From a virus, in the IMG/VR virus record IMGVR_UViG_3300033143_003380, positions 1-21,339 of that record: a stretch of DNA of 21,339 nt. The stretch is one strand, 5' to 3'. Positions 6,366 through 13,803 of the stretch are shown here, piece by piece. Position 1 is the stretch's first letter, and each line of letters starts with the position of its first letter. Made by a program: the position numbers and the translations under genes. Under the pieces are notes generated by a model. That model saw nothing but the letters and a program-made list of their open reading frames with translations, was not told the origin of the DNA and made no database searches.

Positions 6366-6906
6366 AATTCAAGACGCTTACTTTGCTTGGTTAGGTAAAC
6401 GCGTGGATCCTACTGCGCAATACTCACATCTGAATTCTTATATTCATGCTGGTTGGGACTTTCGTTGGACAATAGCGATTGATAAAAATCGCCAGATCGA
6501 CGGGTACTATCTTCGGGAAGATTTTTTGAAGACGTGTTGTGATGTTGATAATGCTTATTCAGAACTTAGCGATTTTGAATTCCAGCCTGTATCGGTCTTT
6601 GAGGTTCTTGTAGCTTTGGTCTCAAGGATGGATTATGAATTGGATGATTTATCAGGTGTAACCAGATTCGAAGTGTGGTATAAAGAGTTACTTACTAATC
6701 TAGATCTGGTTGGTTTAACCGATGATGTTTGGAAATGTAATGTAATACATGCAAAAGCCATAGTCTGGGAGGTTATGACTAAGCTGCTAGACCGTACGTA
6801 CGATCGTAATGGTGTCGGGGGACTCTTTCCTCTCAAAAATGCCCCACAAGACCTACGGACGGTTGAAATATGGTATCAGATGATGATTTACTTAAACGCC
6901 CGCTAG
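6358..6906 (+). CDS. Conserved phage protein of unknown function (GGLFPL...EIWYQM family)
   Basis: 182 residues, soluble, Trp/Tyr-rich. Recognisable blocks are YFAWLG near the start, VSVFEVLVALVSRMDYELDD around residues 80-99, and a C-terminal GGLFPLKNAPQDLRTVEIWY followed by QMMIYL. I know this pattern from many phage genomes, where it follows DUF6353-type membrane genes, but no function is established. It overlaps the 5607 gene by 8 nt and has GAGGAGG upstream. It is the last gene before the iteron region and ends in TAG inside the first GTTAC element. Confidence 0.75.
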   Translation: MNKIQDAYFAWLGKRVDPTAQYSHLNSYIHAGWDFRWTIAIDKNRQIDGYYLREDFLKTCCDVDNAYSELSDFEFQPVSVFEVLVALVSRMDYELDDLSGVTRFEVWYKELLTNLDLVGLTDDVWKCNVIHAKAIVWEVMTKLLDRTYDRNGVGGLFPLKNAPQDLRTVEIWYQMMIYLNAR

Positions 6907-7282
6907 TTACATATATGTTACGTTTTTGTTACACTGTTATTTTAAGTCTGTTTATAGAGTTACTTATTTGTTACGTTTCGTGAAAAAAAAGACGAAATCG
7001 TAAAATCCACACGAATAAATAAAACTTTAAGACTTTTAGTAATAAGTGTAACAAAAGCGTAACGGAGGTAACTTAGTATTATTTTATCTATATTTACTCG
7101 TAAAAACGTACTTTATAACCCCTATTTCTTGGCGTATTATAGTACTTTGTTACGTTTTCGGGTTATTCTATAAACTTCTAGTTAATTAATTATTAAAAAG
7201 TATAAAGTTTAGTATATACCCCAAAAACGTAACAACATAGTGTAATCACAAGTTAAAATCTCTTGAAAGGAGTGACTAATCA
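6906..7282 (+). other. Non-coding AT-rich region with phased GTTAC iterons; candidate replication origin
   Basis: No gene is visible here. GTTAC occurs at 6906, 6917, 6928, 6959, 6970 and 7149, and its complement GTAAC at 7048, 7059, 7068 and 7229. Spacings of exactly 11 bp recur (6906-6917-6928, 6959-6970, 7048-7059). GTTACGTTTTTGTTACAC at 6917-6934 matches the reverse complement of 7046-7063 at 17 of 18 positions, making a large inverted repeat. A very AT-rich tract (about 7178-7218) lies near the 3' end. The region directly precedes the helicase-primase-polymerase gene. This fits an iteron origin with an unwinding tract, or an operator array; the choice is inference. Confidence 0.6.
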
Positions 7283-10200
7283 ATGGACTTTTATAAAATT
7301 AAAACTGTTTTGACTAAGAATGGTAGTTACTCGGTCTATCCAGACTTCGTAGTTACTAGATCTCATGATTTAATGGTTAGAGGCAGGTCTTTCTACGCCG
7401 TTTGGGACGAAGCCCAGAGACTGTGGAGCCTAGATGAGTACGATATACAACGCCTGGTTGATGCCGATATTCGAAAGCTTGTTGATAAAATTCAAGCTGA
7501 TGAGCCGTATGCGGAAGTAACACCCAAATTTATGTCTGACTTTAAATCACAAAGCTGGACATTGTTTCAACGTTATCTTTCTAATATATCCGACAACTAC
7601 AAAGTATTAGATAGCCAATTAACTTTTGCTGACGACGTACCAAAGAAGCTAGATTATGTGAGTAAGAAACTACCTTACTCTTTAGGTGATGGTACACATA
7701 GAGCCTGGGACGAACTCATGTCTACAATATATGCTAAACCCGAACGAGCTAAGTTAGAATGGGCTATAGGCGGTATTGTGGCAGGAGAGGCAAAAGATAT
7801 TCAGAAGTTTCTAGTGATCTATGGCGAGGCTGGTGGTGGAAAGTCGACAATACTAAATATCATTCAGAAATTATTTGATGGTTACTATACTACTTTTGAA
7901 GCAAAGGCTTTAACTAGTCAGAACAATACTTTCTCAACAGAAGTCTTCAGAAATAACCCGCTAGTTGCGGTACAACACGATGGTGATTTGTCAAAGATTA
8001 AAGACAATACTAAACTTAATTCTATGGTATCACATGAATACATGACCATGAATGAAAAATATAAGTCTAGTTATACTGCCAGGTCTAATGCCTTCTTGTT
8101 TATGGGTACTAATACCCCAGTTAAGATTTCAAGTAGTAAATCAGGTCTTATTCGTAGGTTGATAAACGTTAACACATCAGGTAAACGAGTTCCAACATTA
8201 CGTTATAATTTGTTACTAGCTCAAATAGAGTTCGAGCTCGGGAATATAGCACAACACTGCCTTAACACGTTTAACGATATGGGTAAACGATACTATGATA
8301 GCTATAGACCGTTGGAGATGATATTAGAGACGGATTTCTTCTTTAACTTCATAGAAGAATTCTACTTTATATTTAAAGACACACCGCAGATTACGCTAAA
8401 TCGAGGATACGATCTCTACAAAGAATACTGCACTGAAACCGGGTATGAATATCCCTTAGCTAAACACCGATTCAGAGCTGAGTTTGGTAACTACTTTAGT
8501 GACTTTAAAACTCATGATAGGATTAATGGTAAACTCACAAGAAGTGTTTATAGTCAATTTCGTACGGAGAAGTTCGAATCTCCGACTGGTACTGAAGAGA
8601 CCGTCCGTATCGTTCCGGTGTTGGATAGCGAGGTTTCTATATTTGACGAAATGTATCCCGATGCTCCGGCCCAGTATGCTACGACTACGGGTATTCCCAA
8701 AAATAAATGGTCAACGATAACCACAATTCTAGCGGATTTAGATACGTCCAAACTACACTATGTGAAACCACCGTTGAATCATATTGTAATCGACTTCGAT
8801 CTGAAAGATGAATCCGGAGAGAAATCCGAACAACTCAATCTAGAAGCTGCAGCTAAATGGCCTAAAACATACACAGAATATAGTAAGAGTAGATGTGGTA
8901 TTCATCTTCACTATCTATTTGATGGACCCGTTGAAGATCTCAGCAGGGTTTATGATCACGGGATAGAAGTTAAAGTATTTGTTGGTGACGCATCTCTCAG
9001 GCGAGCACTATATAAATGTAACGACATTCCCGTAGCTACTATATCTAGTGGTCTACAATTCAAGGAGGTTAGAAAAGTGTTAGATTTCACCGCAGTACAA
9101 AGCGTGAAAGGACTTAGAAAATTAATAGAGCGAAATCTAATGAAAGAAATACACCCGGGTACAAAACCGAGTATAGACTTTATACATCGTATATTAGAGG
9201 ACGCATATGATGGCGATCTTTCATACGATCTAACCGAAATGCGCCCGAAGATTCTAACCTTTGCTACAAGAAGTACCAATCAATCGACATATTGTGTTAG
9301 TCTTGTAGGTAAGATGAAATTTAAATCTGAAGAACCTGAATTAAAGAGTGAAGAGAATGACGTAGATCCAAATAGTTATGTCTTCTTTGATGTCGAGGTG
9401 TTCCCAAATCTATTGCTAGTTGTTTGGAAACTACCAGGAGAAGAGAATAAACCCGTGAGGATGATAAATCCGACGCCGTATGAAATGGAAGAACTAATAA
9501 AACTTCCCCTTATTGGCTTTAACAATCGCCGATACGATAATCATATTTTGTATGCTCGGTATTTGGGTTATACCAACGCTGAGATATATAAACTAAGCGT
9601 TAAGATTATCGGTGGGAGTCGCAACGCTATGTTTAGAGAGGCCTATGGACTTTCTTACGCGGATATTTACGACTTTACTACAAAGAAGCAAAGTCTAAAA
9701 GCGTACGAGTTAGAATTAGGACTAAGACATAACGAGTTGGATTTACCATGGGATAAATCCGTTCCAGAAGATCTGTGGGAGTTAGTTGCTGAATATTGCG
9801 ATGATGATGTCATAGCTACAGAAGCGACCTTCTATTCTAGAAAGCAGGATTTCGTTGCTCGACAAATTCTATCTGAGCTTAGCGGTTTACCAGTTAACAA
9901 CACAACCCAATCTCATACAGCAAAGATATTGTTTGCTGGGGATAAATACGCTAAAGATTCATTCGAATATAAAACTCTTTCCGAAGAATTTCCGGGGTAT
10001 ACCTTTGAGGTAGGTCAGAGTTTATATCGTGGTGAAAACCCAGGAGAAGGTGGATACGTATATTCTGAACCAGGAATGTATGAGGATGTTGTTCTTCTAG
10101 ATATAGCATCAATGCATCCAACCTCTATCGAGATACTAAACCTTTTTGGTAAATATACAGAGCGGTATAGTGCCATCAAACAGGCTCGATTAGCTATCAA

Positions 10201-11158
10201 ACATAAGAGGTTTGAAGAAGCAGCTGAGATGTTTGACGGGAAACTCAAACCATATCTAAGTTCAGAAGAGGGATCCGATGCGTTATCGTTTGCTTTAAAG
10301 ATAGTTATAAATATTGTCTATGGGTTAACCTCAGCTAAATTTGATAATCCATTCAAAGATAATCGAAATAAAGACAACATTGTGGCTAAGCGTGGATCAT
10401 TATTCATGATCGATTTAAAACATGCAGTACAAGGCCAAGGATATATGGTTGTTCACATTAAAACTGACTCCATTAAGATCCCAAATGCTGACCAGAAGAT
10501 AATTGACTTTGTATTTGATTTTGGTAAAAGATATGGGTATGACTTTGAACATGAAGCCACTTATGAAAAGTTTTGTTTGGTGAATAATGCGGTATACGTC
10601 GCAAAGAAAGTGGAAGGTGGATGGACAGCAATCGGAGCAGAATTTTCGCACCCCGTTGTTTTCAAGTCTTTGTTCTCTAAAGACCCGATAACTTTTGAGG
10701 ATCAATGCGAGACTAAAGCCGTGACCTCTCCCGCGAAAATATACATAGATCTTAATGAAGATTTGGAGGATGTATTTAAATATGAACAAGAACTAATCAA
10801 AAGAAATCGGTTGGAAGAAAACCCAGAGAAGAGAATAAAACTGAACCCTGATATGGGGGGGATGTCCATACCGGAGTTAGAGGAAATAATAGGTAGGGGA
10901 CATAACTATCAATTCGTTGGTAAGACAGGATCATTTTATCCGATAAAACCTGGCGCTGGAGGAGGTATCTTATATCGAGTTAAAGAAGATTCATATTATG
11001 CCGTATCGGGATCAAAGGGGTTCAGATGGTTGGAGCGAGATATGGTTCGAACCCTAAATAAAGAAGAAGACGTAGATAAACTATATCACAAAGCTGTAAT
11101 CGATAGTGCCGTGGATCATTTATCAGAATTTGGTGATGTAGGATGGTTTTTAACTTAA
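7283..11158 (+). CDS. SF3 helicase-primase-exonuclease-family B DNA polymerase fusion
   Basis: 1291 residues, much larger than a usual phage polymerase. The N-terminal part (about 1-330) is a D5-like SF3 helicase: Walker A GEAGGGKST 181-189, an acidic motif QHDGD 231-235, sensor FMGTNTP with N277, and arginines R291/R292. Next comes an archaeo-eukaryotic-type primase (about 440-640): D504-F-D506 and the C538-G-I-H-L-H543 motif. Then a DEDDy 3'-5' exonuclease: D703-V-E705, D752, Y838-C-D-D-D842. Last is a family B polymerase: motif A D940-I-A-S-M-H-P, motif B K1006...N1010-I-V-Y-G, motif C K1060-T-D1062-S. K1060 replaces the first Asp of the usual DTDS. The protein would open, prime and copy phage DNA with proofreading. 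CTTGAAAGGAG precedes ATG 7283. The SSB gene follows after 19 nt. The primase call is the least certain domain. Confidence 0.85.
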   Translation: MDFYKIKTVLTKNGSYSVYPDFVVTRSHDLMVRGRSFYAVWDEAQRLWSLDEYDIQRLVDADIRKLVDKIQADEPYAEVTPKFMSDFKSQSWTLFQRYLSNISDNYKVLDSQLTFADDVPKKLDYVSKKLPYSLGDGTHRAWDELMSTIYAKPERAKLEWAIGGIVAGEAKDIQKFLVIYGEAGGGKSTILNIIQKLFDGYYTTFEAKALTSQNNTFSTEVFRNNPLVAVQHDGDLSKIKDNTKLNSMVSHEYMTMNEKYKSSYTARSNAFLFMGTNTPVKISSSKSGLIRRLINVNTSGKRVPTLRYNLLLAQIEFELGNIAQHCLNTFNDMGKRYYDSYRPLEMILETDFFFNFIEEFYFIFKDTPQITLNRGYDLYKEYCTETGYEYPLAKHRFRAEFGNYFSDFKTHDRINGKLTRSVYSQFRTEKFESPTGTEETVRIVPVLDSEVSIFDEMYPDAPAQYATTTGIPKNKWSTITTILADLDTSKLHYVKPPLNHIVIDFDLKDESGEKSEQLNLEAAAKWPKTYTEYSKSRCGIHLHYLFDGPVEDLSRVYDHGIEVKVFVGDASLRRALYKCNDIPVATISSGLQFKEVRKVLDFTAVQSVKGLRKLIERNLMKEIHPGTKPSIDFIHRILEDAYDGDLSYDLTEMRPKILTFATRSTNQSTYCVSLVGKMKFKSEEPELKSEENDVDPNSYVFFDVEVFPNLLLVVWKLPGEENKPVRMINPTPYEMEELIKLPLIGFNNRRYDNHILYARYLGYTNAEIYKLSVKIIGGSRNAMFREAYGLSYADIYDFTTKKQSLKAYELELGLRHNELDLPWDKSVPEDLWELVAEYCDDDVIATEATFYSRKQDFVARQILSELSGLPVNNTTQSHTAKILFAGDKYAKDSFEYKTLSEEFPGYTFEVGQSLYRGENPGEGGYVYSEPGMYEDVVLLDIASMHPTSIEILNLFGKYTERYSAIKQARLAIKHKRFEEAAEMFDGKLKPYLSSEEGSDALSFALKIVINIVYGLTSAKFDNPFKDNRNKDNIVAKRGSLFMIDLKHAVQGQGYMVVHIKTDSIKIPNADQKIIDFVFDFGKRYGYDFEHEATYEKFCLVNNAVYVAKKVEGGWTAIGAEFSHPVVFKSLFSKDPITFEDQCETKAVTSPAKIYIDLNEDLEDVFKYEQELIKRNRLEENPEKRIKLNPDMGGMSIPELEEIIGRGHNYQFVGKTGSFYPIKPGAGGGILYRVKEDSYYAVSGSKGFRWLERDMVRTLNKEEDVDKLYHKAVIDSAVDHLSEFGDVGWFLT

Positions 11159-11177
11159 TGTTTAGAAAGGAGATAAA

Positions 11178-11687
11178 ATGACTACTGATAGAGATGTTGA
11201 GGTTACTAAGAAGATAACGATCGAAGGGGCACTAATTGCTTTTCGAAATTTTGCAGGGAAAGAAGATAAATTCAACCCAGCAGGAAATAGGAATTTCTGC
11301 GTTCTTTTGGATCCAGAAGTTGCTCGTGCTCTTAAAGCCGATGGGTGGAATGTTAAACAACTAAATCCTCGAGATGAGGGCGATCCGCCTCAGGATTACA
11401 TGTCTGTGGCTGTTAAATATGATTTCCGCCCACCAAAGATTGTTATTGTGTCTCAATCGACCGGTGTAAAAACGTTCCTCGATTCTGATACTGTGCATAT
11501 TCTGGATTGGGCAGATATTGAAAACATTGATCTTATGATTACCCCATATCATTGGGAAGTAAATGGTAAGGTTGGCATTAAGGCCTATCTGAAAAAGATG
11601 TTCTTAATCCTCGAGGAAGATAAACTTGAAAAGAAATATGCTGAACCAACGCCATCTAAATTCGATGACGAGGAACCGTACGAATAA
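11178..11687 (+). CDS. ssb: Phage single-stranded DNA-binding protein
   Basis: 169 residues. The N-terminal motif IEGALIAFRNFAGKEDKFNP, then GNRNFCVLLDPE, is typical of a phage SSB-like family. The body is beta-rich (DYMSVAVKYDFRPPKIVIVS, ITPYHWEVNGKVGIKAYLKK), as expected of an OB-like fold. It ends in an acidic tail (KFDDEEPYE), a usual feature of SSBs that contacts partner proteins. It would coat single-stranded DNA made during replication and recruit the polymerase or nucleases. The leader TTAGAAAGGAGATAAAATGA is the same 20-mer as at 5591-5610. It lies between the polymerase fusion and the helicase, as expected of a replication operon. Confidence 0.85.
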   Translation: MTTDRDVEVTKKITIEGALIAFRNFAGKEDKFNPAGNRNFCVLLDPEVARALKADGWNVKQLNPRDEGDPPQDYMSVAVKYDFRPPKIVIVSQSTGVKTFLDSDTVHILDWADIENIDLMITPYHWEVNGKVGIKAYLKKMFLILEEDKLEKKYAEPTPSKFDDEEPYE

Positions 11688-11690
11688 CCA

Positions 11691-12926
11691 ATGGACATAA
11701 CCAGTCTTCGAAATTACCAAAAGGCTGCTATAGTTCGCCTAGAGACCGGCTCCATCTTACGAGGTGGGGTCGGCTCAGGTAAATCACTAACCAGCTTGGC
11801 ATATTTTTATCGCCAACTAGGGTGTCCGGTATACGATATTTTAGATCCAACATCATGTATTCCGGATAAGAGTATAGACCTCTATGTTATAACAACAGCT
11901 AAGAAGAGGGATTCTCTAGATTGGGAAAAAGAAGCCGCTTATTTTAGCATAGGCAAAAGGAGAGAAAATTCGATAAATAATATTCAATTGACTGTTGATT
12001 CCTGGAATAACATAAAAAAGTATAGGGATGTAGAAGGGGCTTTCTTTATATTTGATGAACAAAAAACGGTTGGTTCGGGAACATGGGCAAAACAATTTAT
12101 TAAAATAACCAAACATAATGCTTGGATTTTACTTACCGCTACACCTGGCGACACATGGATGGATTATATTTCCGTCTTTATTGCCAATGGGTTCTACAAA
12201 AATAGGACTCAGTTTGTAAGAGAACATGTTGTATTTAATAATTATGTTAGTTTTCCGAAAATCGAGCGCTTCCTCGGTGTTTCTAAACTTAAACGGCTTA
12301 GGGATAAGGTACTAGTTGAAATGAACTTCAAACCCGATACCGTTCGAAACGTAACTGAGATGATTGTCCCTTTTGATGATGAGCAGATGGCTATTGTCCA
12401 AAAGAAACGATGGAATGTGTTTAAAGATAAACCCATAATCAATGGGGGTGAATACTGCTATGCTATGCGCAGGGTTGTAAACTCAAATCCTGAACGGTTA
12501 AGGATAGTAAAGAATTTAGCTGTGAAACATGAGAAACTAATAGTGTTTTATAACTTTGATTATGAGTTAGAGATACTTAGAATGCTCAAAGATTCCGAAT
12601 TTTTCGTGGCCGAATATAATGGACACAAACATGAGCTAATACCAAAAGCCAGAAAGTGGATATATTTGGTACAATATACTGCCGGAGCTGAGGCGTGGAA
12701 CTGCATTGAGACAAACGCCATGGTTTTCTATTCGTTGAATTATTCATTTAGAATAACAGAGCAAGCTTCTGGTAGAATAGATAGAATGAACACGACATTT
12801 AAAAACTTATATTATTATTTTCTTAGATCTGACTCTCAGATTGATAGATCCATAGTAAAAGCACAGAGAGACAAGACAAAGTTTAATGAAAAAAAGTTTT
12901 TAAGAAAAATAGAGGTAATTTTTTAG
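11691..12926 (+). CDS. Superfamily 2 DNA helicase
   Basis: 411 residues with the SF2 motifs in order: Q-motif-like LRNYQ 6-10, Walker A GGVGSGKS 25-32, motif Ia around VITTAKKRDSLDW 67-79, motif II DEQ 122-124 (in the family DExx set), motif III TATPGD 149-154, a motif V-like YTAGAEAWN 329-337, and motif VI QASGRIDRMN 358-367. It is compact and lacks extra domains, like phage SF2 helicases of the UvsW/DEAD group. A likely role is branch migration, repair or replication restart with the SSB and the downstream nucleases. The start ATG 11691 is 3 nt after the SSB stop and has no good ribosome site, so translation is probably coupled. A promoter for the virion insert begins 2 nt after its end. 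Confidence 0.9.
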   Translation: MDITSLRNYQKAAIVRLETGSILRGGVGSGKSLTSLAYFYRQLGCPVYDILDPTSCIPDKSIDLYVITTAKKRDSLDWEKEAAYFSIGKRRENSINNIQLTVDSWNNIKKYRDVEGAFFIFDEQKTVGSGTWAKQFIKITKHNAWILLTATPGDTWMDYISVFIANGFYKNRTQFVREHVVFNNYVSFPKIERFLGVSKLKRLRDKVLVEMNFKPDTVRNVTEMIVPFDDEQMAIVQKKRWNVFKDKPIINGGEYCYAMRRVVNSNPERLRIVKNLAVKHEKLIVFYNFDYELEILRMLKDSEFFVAEYNGHKHELIPKARKWIYLVQYTAGAEAWNCIETNAMVFYSLNYSFRITEQASGRIDRMNTTFKNLYYYFLRSDSQIDRSIVKAQRDKTKFNEKKFLRKIEVIF

Positions 12927-12927
12927 C

Positions 12928-12966
12928 TCGCGCGTGAAACTTATGCTATAATGAGGGAATATCCCT
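12928..12966 (+). promoter_or_regulatory. Promoter of the virion insert, with an operator-like palindrome
   Basis: TATAATG at 12947-12953, with TG one base upstream (TATGCTATAATG), is an extended -10. TCGCGCG starts exactly 19 nt upstream, as in the promoters at 1221 and 1622. Immediately after it, AGGGA-ATA-TCCCT (12954-12966) is an inverted repeat that would overlap the transcription start, so it may be an operator or a 5' mRNA hairpin. It would drive the 13066-17480 genes. Confidence 0.75.
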
Positions 12967-12998
12967 AATTTAAACGATAATAAAAGGAGGTTATTTTT

Positions 12999-13010
12999 AT
13001 GTATGAATAA
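12999..13010 (+). other. Three-codon mini-ORF (MYE) in the leader
   Basis: TAAAAGGAGG (12981-12990) is a near-perfect ribosome site 8 nt before ATG 12999, but the frame stops after MYE (TAA 13008-13010) and runs into T-rich sequence. The next gene has its own site at 13051-13057. It could be a leader ORF that loads ribosomes, or the remains of a deleted gene. The whole gap 12927-13065 otherwise holds only the promoter. Confidence 0.3.
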
Positions 13011-13065
13011 TTTTTTGTTTTTTTATGCGTACCTATTAAGTTAATTTAAAACGGAGGATATTTTA

Positions 13066-13440
13066 ATGCCTAAAACAATTATTGATTCTATATTAGATGC
13101 AGCAATCGATGTGTTTGATCAGTGTACCGGAATGCATTTATGCTCAGATGAACCAACAACAAGAGCCGAAGCTGTAACGACATATCAACTAGCTTCAGCG
13201 GTAATGACACCAGATACAGATTTCACAAAAGCTGATGGTGGTACAAGTGGCCGAAAGGTTACAACTGCAGTTAAAAATGGAGTAATAGTAGATAACGATG
13301 GAACAGGAGACCATATTGCTTTTACAGATGGTTCCAATCTTCTGCATGTTACAACCTGTACTGGTCAAGCAGTTGTCGCAAACGGATCGAACGTTGTGAA
13401 TTTCCCCGCCTATGTTCTAGAGTTTAGAGATCCTACCTAA
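13066..13440 (+). CDS. Small phage virion-associated protein
   Basis: 124 residues. The N-terminal helix (IIDSILDAAIDVFDQCTGMH) leads into LCSDEPTTRAEAVTTYQLAS, then a beta-rich region with DGGTSGRKVTTAVKNGVIVD and FTDGSNLLHVTTCTGQAVV, ending FPAYVLEFRDPT. The combination 'CS.EPTT..EA..TY.LA', 'DG.TSGRKVT' and 'LL.VTTC..Q' is a pattern I know from phage structural regions, in many unrelated tailed phages; its exact place in the virion is not known. CGGAGGA precedes ATG 13066. It is the first gene of the GC-richer insert, followed after 5 nt by the Cys-rich gene. Confidence 0.75.
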   Translation: MPKTIIDSILDAAIDVFDQCTGMHLCSDEPTTRAEAVTTYQLASAVMTPDTDFTKADGGTSGRKVTTAVKNGVIVDNDGTGDHIAFTDGSNLLHVTTCTGQAVVANGSNVVNFPAYVLEFRDPT

Positions 13441-13445
13441 TAACG

Positions 13446-13790
13446 GTGAATAAGAATAATAAAAAATTACAATCAATTCCAGACTTACCAGAATGGACAG
13501 AGGAGAGACACCTTTATGTCATGGCGGGTCTGGAATTGGTTGCGTATAAGCGTCAGGGTGAAGAATGGAAAGTAAAAACATCCCGATGCTCTATGTGCGG
13601 AACTTGTTGCGAAAACATAGGCAAATATCCGGGGACAGAGTTTTTTCCAATCAATAAAGATGGAAGTTGTGGTCATCTTAAAAGTGATGGCAACAAAAGA
13701 GTCTGTGGATTGGGATTATCAAGACCCTTCTCATGTTCTGTAGGACTGGGATTGAATAGACATAAAGGGAGTACAGAACGTTTTGAGTAA
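13446..13790 (+). CDS. CxxCxxCC metal-binding protein (YkgJ-like)
   Basis: 114 residues from GTG 13446, with a weak ribosome site, so probably coupled to the previous gene. Seven cysteines follow the YkgJ/CxxCxxCC pattern: C48-S-M-C51-G-T-C54-C55, then G-S-C75-G-H, C87-G-L and R-P-F-S-C97. This family is thought to bind zinc or iron, and in cells some members sit in proteins linked to protein modification. Inside a phage structural operon its job is unknown: a virion assembly factor, a metal-binding part of the virion, or an enzyme acting on a neighbouring structural protein. All cluster residues I expect are present, so the protein looks intact. Confidence 0.75.
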   Translation: MNKNNKKLQSIPDLPEWTEERHLYVMAGLELVAYKRQGEEWKVKTSRCSMCGTCCENIGKYPGTEFFPINKDGSCGHLKSDGNKRVCGLGLSRPFSCSVGLGLNRHKGSTERFE

Positions 13791-13803
13791 AAGGAGATAA
13801 ACC

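Noticed and set aside
10415-10789. 124-codon frame on the minus strand
   Set aside because: It is antisense to polymerase motif C, and no start signal supports it.
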